Notes under the pieces: model-generated
Databases searched by the model: none
What the model saw: only the letters and a program-made list of their open reading frames with translations
What the model was told of the DNA's origin: nothing
Shown: positions 58,115 through 64,000 of the stretch, in pieces
Layout: each line of letters opens with the position of its first letter
Numbering within the stretch: position 1 is the first letter of the stretch
Source: VRUE01 sp963747765
GTDB taxonomy: Bacteria; Actinomycetota; Thermoleophilia; Solirubrobacterales; 70-9
Assembly (NCBI GenBank): GCA_963747765.1
Contig: CAVVGH010000009.1
Span: forward strand, 124,001-188,000
Direction of reading: 5' to 3'
DNA: 64,000 nucleotides
Translations under genes and position numbers: made by a program

Positions 58115-59257
58115 TCAGCCGCCCAGCGCCTTCTCGAAGATCCGGTAGCGCTTGATGACCTTGCCACCCATCCCCTCCATCGCGCGGTTCATCGGTCCGT
58201 TGGTCTCGAGGATCCAGCCCATCTCGCCGCCTTCGATCGCGCCGGGCTTCTGCGCGGTCTCCAGGTGCTTGAGGTAGAGCCCGGCGGCCACACCGCTGTG
58301 GCGGTAGTCGTGCTTGACGCCGAGCGCGAAGACCCGCAGGCGATCGACCTTCGGTTTGCCGAGCAGGAACTTGAGCCAGCCGAAGGGAAGTAGCCGGCCA
58401 CCCACATTCGCCAGCACCTGGTTGATGTCCGGGAGCGTCAGCGCGGCGCCGACCGGCTCGCCGTCCTTTTCGGCGATGTAGCTCCAGTCCTCGTCCAGCA
58501 CCTGTTTGAGGTTCTTGGCCTGGAACTCGGCCTCGGCGTCGGTGATCGGCACGAATCCCCAGTTGCTCCCCCAGGCCTCGTTGTAGACGTCCATGAAACG
58601 GCGCACCTCGTTCGCCATTTCGCGCTTGCGCATGTTGCGGATCTCGATTCCTTCGTCGCGCAGCCCTTTCTCAGCCGCGGCGTGGATCGAGGGATCGAAG
58701 CGCTCGCCGTCCTTCAGCTCGCCGAGGTTCAGTTCCCACATCTGCACGTCCATCGCCTTCGCGAAGCCCTGCGCCTCGATCAGTTCCCTGTAGTGGGGCG
58801 GGTGCCAGGGCTCGAGGATCATCGGCCGCAGGTCATAGCCGTCGACCAGGATCCCGACCTCGTCGTTGGTGGTGAAGTCCATCGGGCCGAGGATGCGGGA
58901 GCGTCCTTTGGCGCGCGCCCACTCGGTCGCGGCGTCGAGCAGCGCCTTCGTCGTCTCGGAATCCTCGTCGGACTCGAAGAAGCCGAACATTGCATCGCTG
59001 CCGCCCTGGAACTCGTCCCAGCGGTGGTCCACCTGGGCGGTGATGCGGCCAACCGGCTCCCCATCCCGCTCCGCGATGAAGTACTCGGCCTCGGCGTGCT
59101 CGAAGTAGGGGTTCTTCTTGCGGTTGAGGAACTCCATCCGCTCGAAGATCAGCGGGGCCACCCACTGTGGATGGTCACGGTGCAACTGGAAGGGGACCTT
59201 GACGAAACGCTTCAGCTCGCGCCGGGTGCGGACCGGGCGTATCGAAACCGTTGCCAT
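58115..59257 (-). CDS. GNAT-like acyltransferase (possible bacterial ceramide synthase relative)
   Basis: A 380-aa double-GNAT-fold protein. The N-terminal part has SIRPVRTRRELKRFVKVPFQ, HRDHPQWVAPL, KKNPYFEHAEAEYFIAERDG and EPVGRITAQVDHR. The second half has KDGEPVGAALTLPDINQVL and ends ETNGPMNRAMEGMGGKVIKR. This layout is that of the family containing the bacterial ceramide synthase (bCerS) of Caulobacter, by memory of the family, not by a search. It is divergent from an alpha-oxoamine synthase gene, with 26 bases between start codons. N-acylation of a long-chain amine is possible; a generic GNAT role is the alternative. Confidence 0.6.
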   Translation of the reverse strand: MATVSIRPVRTRRELKRFVKVPFQLHRDHPQWVAPLIFERMEFLNRKKNPYFEHAEAEYFIAERDGEPVGRITAQVDHRWDEFQGGSDAMFGFFESDEDSETTKALLDAATEWARAKGRSRILGPMDFTTNDEVGILVDGYDLRPMILEPWHPPHYRELIEAQGFAKAMDVQMWELNLGELKDGERFDPSIHAAAEKGLRDEGIEIRNMRKREMANEVRRFMDVYNEAWGSNWGFVPITDAEAEFQAKNLKQVLDEDWSYIAEKDGEPVGAALTLPDINQVLANVGGRLLPFGWLKFLLGKPKVDRLRVFALGVKHDYRHSGVAAGLYLKHLETAQKPGAIEGGEMGWILETNGPMNRAMEGMGGKVIKRYRIFEKALGG

Positions 59258-59283
59258 GGAAGCCGCAACCTACACTTCCGCGT

Positions 59284-60543
59284 ATGAGCGAGACAACCAA
59301 GTCACCAGTCGACGTCTTCGAGAAGGTCCGCAGCCACGACCGCCTCGAGCAGCTCGAAACGGCCAGGCAGCACGACCTGCTCCCCTACTTTCGCCTGATC
59401 GAGTCCGAGGCGGGCCCGGTCATGGAGATCGAGGGCCGCGAGGTCATCATGCTCGGCTCCAACAACTACCTGGGCCTGACTGGGGACGAGCGGGTCCGCC
59501 AGGGAGCCCGGGAGGCCCTCGACCACTACGGCACCGCGCTGACCGGATCGCGCTTCATGAACGGCACGACACCCCTGCACGTCGAGCTGGAGAAGGAGCT
59601 GGCGGACTGGATGCAGACCGAGGACGCCCTCGCCTTCACCACGGGCTACCAGGCAAACGTCGGCTGCCTCGGCGCAATCCTGGAACCGGCCGACACGGTG
59701 ATCTGCGACTCCGGCAACCACGCCTCGATCCTCGACGGATGCAAGCTCTCCGGGGCGAAGCTGCGCCCCTTCCGCCACAACCGGATGGACAAGCTGGAGA
59801 AGATGCTCGCCCGTGCGGCGGCGGACGGCGGCGGCGTTCTGGTAGTCGTCGACGGCGTCTTCTCGATGGAGGGCGACGTCTGCGACCTGCCACGCATCGT
59901 CGAGCTTTGCCGGGCGCACGGGGCGCGGCTGATGGTCGATGAGGCGCACGGAGCCGGCGTGCTCGGAGCGCGCGGCGCCGGTGCCTGCGAGCTGTTCGGA
60001 CTCGAGGACCAGGTCGACCTGCGGATGGGGACCTTCTCCAAGAGCCTCGCCTCCTGCGGCGGCTTCATCGCCGGGCCGGCCGACGTGATCGAGTATCTGC
60101 GGATTTCCTCGCGGTCCTTCATCTTCAGCGCCTCCGCAGTGCCGGCGGCGGTCGGCGCCGCGCTGGCGGCGCTGCGGGTCATCCGCACCGAGGGGCCACA
60201 GCTGTTCGAAGCGCTGCTTGACAACGCCGATTACCTGCGCGAGGGCCTGCGGCAGCTGGGTCTCAAGCTGATCGAGCCGGGCGCCCTTCCGGACGGGACA
60301 ACTGCCACCACCCCCGTGGTGCCCGTGATAGTCGGCGACGACTGGCAGGCGGTTCTCCTCTGGAAGGGTCTCTTCGAGGCCGGCGTCTACACCAATGTCG
60401 CCATCCATCCGGCGGTGCCGCCCGGCGGGGCGCTGTTGCGCACCAGCCTGATGGCGACCCACGAGCGCAGCCACCTCGACAGGGCGCTCGAGACGATCGC
60501 CCGGACGATCGAGGGCTTCCCCGATCTACCCCTGACGGGGTAG
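59284..60543 (+). CDS. Alpha-oxoamine synthase (serine palmitoyltransferase / KBL / BioF group)
   Basis: A 419-aa PLP enzyme of the group that condenses an amino acid with an acyl-CoA. Motifs are LGSNNYLGLTGDERV, TGSRFMNGTTPLHVELE, and HGAGVLGARGAGACE with the PLP Asp in MVDEAHG. The Schiff-base Lys253 is in GTFSKSLASCGG. Serine palmitoyltransferase, 2-amino-3-ketobutyrate ligase and BioF cannot be told apart by eye. No other bio genes are nearby, and the divergent neighbour is a bCerS-like GNAT, which favours a long-chain base role. A 7-bp hairpin (60551-60570) follows the stop. Confidence 0.85.
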   Translation: MSETTKSPVDVFEKVRSHDRLEQLETARQHDLLPYFRLIESEAGPVMEIEGREVIMLGSNNYLGLTGDERVRQGAREALDHYGTALTGSRFMNGTTPLHVELEKELADWMQTEDALAFTTGYQANVGCLGAILEPADTVICDSGNHASILDGCKLSGAKLRPFRHNRMDKLEKMLARAAADGGGVLVVVDGVFSMEGDVCDLPRIVELCRAHGARLMVDEAHGAGVLGARGAGACELFGLEDQVDLRMGTFSKSLASCGGFIAGPADVIEYLRISSRSFIFSASAVPAAVGAALAALRVIRTEGPQLFEALLDNADYLREGLRQLGLKLIEPGALPDGTTATTPVVPVIVGDDWQAVLLWKGLFEAGVYTNVAIHPAVPPGGALLRTSLMATHERSHLDRALETIARTIEGFPDLPLTG

Positions 60544-60633
60544 TTTCCGCCTTGTCCAAATTCGGACAAGCCAGGGGCGCCGAGAAAAAGGTGCTCTTAG
60601 CGAACGACCCGGCGGCACTTGGGTAACTGCGGG

Positions 60634-60663
60634 TTGACGCTCACCACTCCGACGGCATAGCTT
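60634..60663 (+). promoter_or_regulatory. Sigma-70-type promoter for mihF
   Basis: TTGACG (60634-60639) and TAGCTT (60658-60663) are spaced by 18 bases. A start near 60670 would give a leader of about 125 bases before the GTG of mihF. Confidence 0.5.
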
Positions 60664-60672
60664 GGCCCCCGC

Positions 60673-60733
60673 GCCAACCGCTACCGGGATAGGAGGAGGC
60701 GGGCGGTTGGCACCCGACTCGCCAGGCGGGTGC
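60673..60733 (+). promoter_or_regulatory. Two overlapping hairpins in the mihF leader
   Basis: GCCAACCGC (60673-60681) pairs with 60703-60711, and its loop holds AGGAGGAGG. GCACCCG (60710-60716) pairs with 60727-60733. The two stems share bases 60710-60711, so they compete at their edge. A regulatory leader is possible but unproven. Confidence 0.4.
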
Positions 60734-60793
60734 GGCCGTGGGTATGGCGCATAGCGAGAATCCAGTTTTGCGACCCCGAAGGGAGGAGTACCA

Positions 60794-61165
60794 GTGGACG
60801 CTGCCTCGATCGCCCCTGCTTCGACGACCGTTTCCGCCATCAACATCCCTCAGCACATGCAGGCCCTTGCCCGGGCCAATCGTGTGAGGCTCGCGCGTGC
60901 CGCTCTGAAGCGGTCCATCGCGCTGGGTGAGCTCGATGTGGCGGACGTGATCCGCGACTGTCCCTGGGAGACCGAGAGCATGTCGTTGGCGGAGCTGCTG
61001 ACCAGTCAGCGCCGCTGGGGCCGCACCCGTGCTCGCAAGTTCCTACAGGGCCTTGCCCTCAACGAGAACAAGCGACTTGGGACGCTGACACCCCGCCAGC
61101 AGGCACTGCTCTCGAGCGCCCTGGGAGATGGGGACGCGGAGACCCGGCAAGCCCTTCTCGTCTGA
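60794..61165 (+). CDS. mihF: Integration host factor, actinobacterial type (mIHF)
   Basis: A 123-aa nucleoid protein. An N-terminal helix precedes the S13-like/HhH DNA-binding region: ANRVRLARAALKRSIALGEL, MSLAELLTSQRRWGRTRARK and LGTLTPRQQALLSSAL. This architecture is restricted to actinobacteria and supports the taxonomic inference. It bends DNA and binds non-specifically. The start is GTG at 60794 with GGGAGGAG six bases upstream. The last codons lie inside a 73-bp tandem duplication that continues past the stop. Confidence 0.92.
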   Translation: MDAASIAPASTTVSAINIPQHMQALARANRVRLARAALKRSIALGELDVADVIRDCPWETESMSLAELLTSQRRWGRTRARKFLQGLALNENKRLGTLTPRQQALLSSALGDGDAETRQALLV

Positions 61166-61287
61166 GTGGGGGCTGGCCGGCGCCCCGGAGGGGAGATCCT
61201 CGCGGGGCACGAAGACCAGGCAGGTCGTTCGCCTCTGAGCAGGGGCTGGCCGGCGCCCCGAAGGGGGCGGGATGCTCCCGGGCCACG
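61141..61287. repeat. 73-bp tandem duplication covering the mihF 3' end
   Basis: The unit starting GACCCGGCAAGCCCTTCTCG at 61141 is repeated, diverged, from 61214 (GACCAGGCAGGTCGTTCGCC). Both contain GGGGCTGGCCGGCGCCCCG, a GC-rich stem. Unit 1 includes the final eight codons and stop of mihF. The stems probably serve as tandem terminators. Confidence 0.6.
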
Positions 61288-61304
61288 GTGCGTCGTGCGA
61301 CAGC

Positions 61305-61712
61305 TCAGCCGCCCATGCGACCGATCCGGAAGGAGAGCCCACCGGAGGCCCGCCGAAACGCGAGGCGCAGCCCGACGAAGGCCGCAAGGAACGCCACCGC
61401 CCCGCCGCCGAAGCTGAGTGCGGGGGGCAGCTTCGCGAAGTACAGAAGACCGACCGAGACGAGGGCGAAGACGGTGGCGGCAAGCAGCGTGGTGTGCGAG
61501 CGATAGCCGGCGAAGTGCTCGCGCACCGAAACCTCCAGGCCGCCCAGCCCACCGAGCACGATGCCGACCGCAAGGCTGGTGCGGTTGCGTCCAACCAGGC
61601 CTATCGCGAGCGTCACGATCCCGGCGAGAATCACCAACTCGGCGAGCGGGAACGAGCCCCACGGCGCCGGCGGACGCTCGTCCGCCTTGCGGTCAGCACT
61701 CAACGGCCGCAA
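61305..61712 (-). CDS. Small integral membrane protein, unknown
   Basis: A 135-aa protein with four predicted membrane helices (about 22-41, 45-60, 73-92 and 95-118), a Pro-rich N-terminus and a basic C-terminus (FRIGRMGG). No known family. Its start lies 20 bases inside the upstream coiled-coil gene, so the two are translationally coupled. Confidence 0.7.
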   Translation of the reverse strand: MRPLSADRKADERPPAPWGSFPLAELVILAGIVTLAIGLVGRNRTSLAVGIVLGGLGGLEVSVREHFAGYRSHTTLLAATVFALVSVGLLYFAKLPPALSFGGGAVAFLAAFVGLRLAFRRASGGLSFRIGRMGG

Positions 61713-62187
61713 GCCGTCCGGATAACGGGCATCCCGAGGAGACCTTGACCCGCCACCAGCCCATCAGCATCCCGAGCGGCCCGAAACGGGGGCGCGAATG
61801 CCAGTGGCCACAGCCCGGTTCGCCAAGGTCGGCGCGCGACACCCGCACCCACCGAAAGTCCATTGGCCTGGCCAGCATCCGCTCGAGCAGCTCGCGATTC
61901 CGCATCTCCCGATCGGCCCGCTCCTGTAGGGCGCGGCGCGCCTCGCCAACCCGGATCGCCAGCGAATCGCGCACCCTCTCCAGCTCCCCCAGGCCAAGCG
62001 CCCGCGGCCCGTCGCATACGGTCGGTGCCCGAGTGTCCACGTCCAGCCGGGGGAAGGCCTCCGCGACCAGGGTGGAGAGCTGTCGCTCGAGGTGGCCGAT
62101 CTGGCGCCGCAGCTCGACCCGAGCCAGGCGCTCGTCCCCGTCGACTCGAAGCGCGGGATGGATTTCTCGATCGAGCAGGTCCGGCAT
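61693..62187 (-). CDS. Coiled-coil protein with conserved Trp/His-rich C-terminus, unknown
   Basis: A 164-aa protein. Residues 15-120 are charged helices with heptads (RQIGHLERQLSTLVAEAF, LERVRDSLAIRVGEARRALQ, REMRNRELLERMLARP). The end is compact and distinctive: FRWVRVSRADLGEPGCGHWH, followed by RPRFGPLGMLMGWWRVKVSS. The ATG at 62187 is chosen because upstream in-frame codons fall in a duplicated 33-bp repeat. It is coupled to the membrane protein gene downstream. I do not recognise the family. Confidence 0.7.
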   Translation of the reverse strand: MPDLLDREIHPALRVDGDERLARVELRRQIGHLERQLSTLVAEAFPRLDVDTRAPTVCDGPRALGLGELERVRDSLAIRVGEARRALQERADREMRNRELLERMLARPMDFRWVRVSRADLGEPGCGHWHSRPRFGPLGMLMGWWRVKVSSGCPLSGRLAAVEC

Positions 62188-62224
62188 CACAACCCACTTC
62201 CGAGTGTAGATCACGGGAGCGGGG

Positions 62225-62284
62225 TGCCGCGTGAGGTCAGGCTGCTTCCAAGCGGGATGCCGCGTGAGGTCAGGCTGCTTCCAA
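62225..62284. repeat. 33-bp tandem duplication at the 3' end of the B3/B4 gene
   Basis: TGCCGCGTGAGGTCAGGCTG...CTTCCAA occurs twice with a 33-bp period. The right copy contains the last codons and stop of the B3/B4 gene; the left copy is non-coding. Confidence 0.7.
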
Positions 62285-62938
62285 CGTCGAGGCGACCATC
62301 CAGAGGGCCTCGTCGACCGCAATCCGCGGCACGCCGTTCACCTGCAGCGCGGCAACCGCAAGGCGGCGTGTCCCGCGGTCGACCCGGTGCCCCTCCGCCG
62401 TCTCGCCGAACAGCAGCCCCACCGGCTCGCTCTGGTCGGCGATCACGAGCGTTCCCTGCGCGAGCTCGGCCGAGGCTTCGGCAAGCGACTCCCCGGGCGC
62501 TGAGTCGCGTATGCAGAGCACTCCGCTGAGTCGCTCGGCATCGAAGACGCGGAGCGCGATGCCCGTCTCCACCGTGGCGATGGTGAGTGCGTCGGCCGGC
62601 AGGCCACGGCTCTTGAAGGCGCCATCCTGAAGGCGTTCGAGCGCCAGCCGCTCGACGGGGGTCTGGACACGATCGGGGTCGAGGCCGATCTGGCGGAAGA
62701 AGACACGGTAGGCCCATGGGATCGGCCGCTCCCGCATGTGGATCGCGTGGGCACCGAAGAAGCGGTCGGAGAGCACACGCAGGCGACGGCGAACAGGCTC
62801 GGGACTACGACCGGAGCGACCGTCGAGCTCAAGCCAGGCGATTCCAAGGCCCGGCAGCTCCGCGGAGAGATGCGGCGCCACCCAGCCGTGCTCCGGGGAC
62901 GGCTCCCACCTGGGACCCGCGTCCGCACCGGCGACCAT
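62270..62938 (-). CDS. B3/B4 tRNA-binding-domain protein
   Basis: A 222-aa protein related to the B3/B4 (editing) domain of the phenylalanyl-tRNA synthetase beta chain, as a stand-alone protein. Visible blocks are IPWAYRVFFRQIGLDPDRVQ, TPVERLALERLQDG, GLPADALTIATVETGIALRV, GVLCIRDSAPGESL and GTRRLAVAALQVNGVP. Such proteins may edit mischarged tRNA or bind nucleic acid; function is unproven. ATG at 62938 follows the upstream TlpA-like gene by two bases. Confidence 0.75.
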   Translation of the reverse strand: MVAGADAGPRWEPSPEHGWVAPHLSAELPGLGIAWLELDGRSGRSPEPVRRRLRVLSDRFFGAHAIHMRERPIPWAYRVFFRQIGLDPDRVQTPVERLALERLQDGAFKSRGLPADALTIATVETGIALRVFDAERLSGVLCIRDSAPGESLAEASAELAQGTLVIADQSEPVGLLFGETAEGHRVDRGTRRLAVAALQVNGVPRIAVDEALWMVASTLEAA

Positions 62939-62940
62939 GC

Positions 62941-63594
62941 TCAGCCCGCCTGCGCCATGCGCGTGGCGCGAAGCAGCTCTCCAATCCGGGCGTCCAGTTG
63001 GCCCACGGTCAGCCGGCCGATGCTTGCGCCCTGCAGAGTGCCGCCGGGATAGACGTAGGCAAAGGTCGGACAGCCGCCCACCCGGTAGAGGCTGGCGACG
63101 GCGCCATCGCGGTCGTAGCCGACCGGCATCCGCCAGCCGTGGCGCCTGACCAGATCGCGAGCCGTGTCGCGATCGTCGCGAATGTCGACCGAGAGGAAGC
63201 TCACCCGCCCACGGTAGCGCGCGTGCAGCCTGTCGACGACATCCTGCTGGTCGACGCACTCGCCCCCCTCCCCAAACCAGAACGAGAGCACCAGCGGGCG
63301 ATCGAAGAGGTCGCAGACACGGATCGCATCCGTCCCGCGGATGCGGCAGGCCGGCGTGCGCCGCGCGCCCGCGGGGCACGGCAACCGGGCGCTCGAGCAA
63401 TTGTCCTGGGCGACGTTTGCGTCGCCTTCCAGATTGCCTGCGGCCGCCGGGACGGCGAACTCGGGCAACGCCCAGCGAGCCGGCTGCCTGTCGAGTCCCA
63501 GCGTGCCGCCGTCGCCCCCGACCCCGTTGATCAGCGCAAAGGCGATGATCGCCACGAAGGTCAGGCCGACGACGATCGTGTAGCGATCCCTCAT
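62941..63594 (-). CDS. TlpA-like exported thioredoxin-fold protein with degenerate active site
   Basis: A 217-aa protein with one N-terminal membrane anchor (about 7-25). The thioredoxin fold has LVLSFWFGEGGECVDQQDVV at the active-site position, so only one Cys of CxxC remains. The cis-Pro loop VGGCPTFAYVYPGG is present and adds a Cys. Four further Cys lie before the fold (DNCSSARLPC...TPACRI...RVCDLF), unusual for TlpA and perhaps a replacement redox site. The start overlaps the MMPL gene stop by four bases. Confidence 0.75.
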   Translation of the reverse strand: MRDRYTIVVGLTFVAIIAFALINGVGGDGGTLGLDRQPARWALPEFAVPAAAGNLEGDANVAQDNCSSARLPCPAGARRTPACRIRGTDAIRVCDLFDRPLVLSFWFGEGGECVDQQDVVDRLHARYRGRVSFLSVDIRDDRDTARDLVRRHGWRMPVGYDRDGAVASLYRVGGCPTFAYVYPGGTLQGASIGRLTVGQLDARIGELLRATRMAQAG

Positions 63595-64000
63595 CGCCTC
63601 TCCATCCAGACCAGAGCCGCGGGAAGCACGAGCACCACGCCAAGCAGCGCGACCACGAGGTCGATCACGGTGACGAAGCCGAAGTCGCGCAGCATCCTCA
63701 CGTCGCTGGCGACCAGCACGGCGAAGCCGGCAATCGCCGTTACGCCCGAAGCCAGCACGGCGGCACCGGTGCGAGCGTAGGCGGCCCGCAGAGCAGCATC
63801 GAGACCCCGGCCGGCCCGCCGCTCCTGGCCGAAGCGAGCGCTGAGCAGGACGCTGAACTCAGTGGCGATCGCGATCGTCAGGGCACCGAGCGCCGCCGAC
63901 ATCGGGTTGAGTGGGACGCGGCTCAGCCACAGGACCAGCGCCGACCACCCGGGTGCCATGACGATCGGCACCAGCGGCACCAGCGCGCGTGAAGCCGAGC
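63591..64000 (-). CDS. MMPL/RND-family transporter, C-terminal part (cut by window edge)
   Basis: The last 135 or so residues of an RND-superfamily exporter: helices in PIVMAPGWSALVLWL, PMSAALGALTIAIATEFSVL, the conserved loop RFGQERRAGRGLDAALRAAY, then GAAVLASGVTAIAGFAVLVA and FGFVTVIDLVVALLGVVLVL. The frame is open to the window edge, so the start lies outside. It is translationally coupled to the TlpA-like gene. Substrate unknown. Confidence 0.85.
   Translation of the reverse strand, partial: SASRALVPLVPIVMAPGWSALVLWLSRVPLNPMSAALGALTIAIATEFSVLLSARFGQERRAGRGLDAALRAAYARTGAAVLASGVTAIAGFAVLVASDVRMLRDFGFVTVIDLVVALLGVVLVLPAALVWMERR

Overview
The window is a densely coding, high-GC bacterial chromosome segment with no plasmid or phage backbone. 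The type of organism is inferred from gene content. The tilS-hpt-ftsH-folP-folB-folK block with coaX, dusB, greA and lysS close by is a typical actinobacterial neighbourhood, and an actinobacterial-type integration host factor (mIHF) is present at 60794-61165. Together these point to Actinomycetota, perhaps class Thermoleophilia (Solirubrobacterales-like). The class is a guess, because no rRNA or tRNA gene lies in the window.

Layout. 1-10355: housekeeping run, mostly on the minus strand (lysS, greA, dusB, coaX, folK, folB, folP, ftsH, hpt, tilS, and a MerR-HTH/class III cyclase fusion). 10356-12787: an IS1182-type insertion sequence sitting inside a mosaic of palindromic intergenic repeats. 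12788-14648: amt-glnB ammonium module. 14833-19320: phosphorylase, coiled-coil protein, large murein hydrolase, and a frameshifted gene. 19321-19963: second repeat mosaic with three tandem 69-bp units. 19964-29937: HAD phosphatase, Sir2 deacylase, fused beta-oxidation enzyme, type III glutamine synthetase, nitrilase-like hydrolase, P450, rlmN and a DUF4234 protein. 30043-38860: two copies of a roughly 170-bp MITE-like element flank a region with yggU, a PPOX protein, a cupin, recD2, a subtilase-like protease and a NarL-type two-component pair. 38925-44977: YHYH protein, cold-shock protein, typA, acyl-CoA dehydrogenase and a small bcp operon. 44978-45660: third repeat mosaic. 45661-57916: cation exchanger, lipoprotein, MoxR/VWA pair, Rrf2 regulator with a TauE exporter, a ThiZXY-like ABC transporter, a GGDEF-EAL protein and an AlkA-like glycosylase. 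58115-64000: GNAT-like protein divergent from an alpha-oxoamine synthase (possible sphingolipid-type pair), mihF, membrane and coiled-coil proteins, a B3/B4 protein, a TlpA-like protein and the end of an MMPL transporter.

How the genes fit together. Nitrogen assimilation is well represented: Amt and PII are adjacent, and glutamine synthetase III lies 10 kb away. Folate synthesis, CoaA-type III, GreA and LysRS form a core-metabolism block. Fatty-acid oxidation appears twice, as the HCDH-ECH fusion and an acyl-CoA dehydrogenase with operator-like palindromes.

The most unusual structure is not protein coding. A family of long hairpins (A), shorter hairpins (B), tandem degenerate units (D) and a MITE-like element (C) recurs at five intergenic places. 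The pieces occur in different order, orientation and copy number, and paired base changes keep the stems intact. I do not recognise this family.
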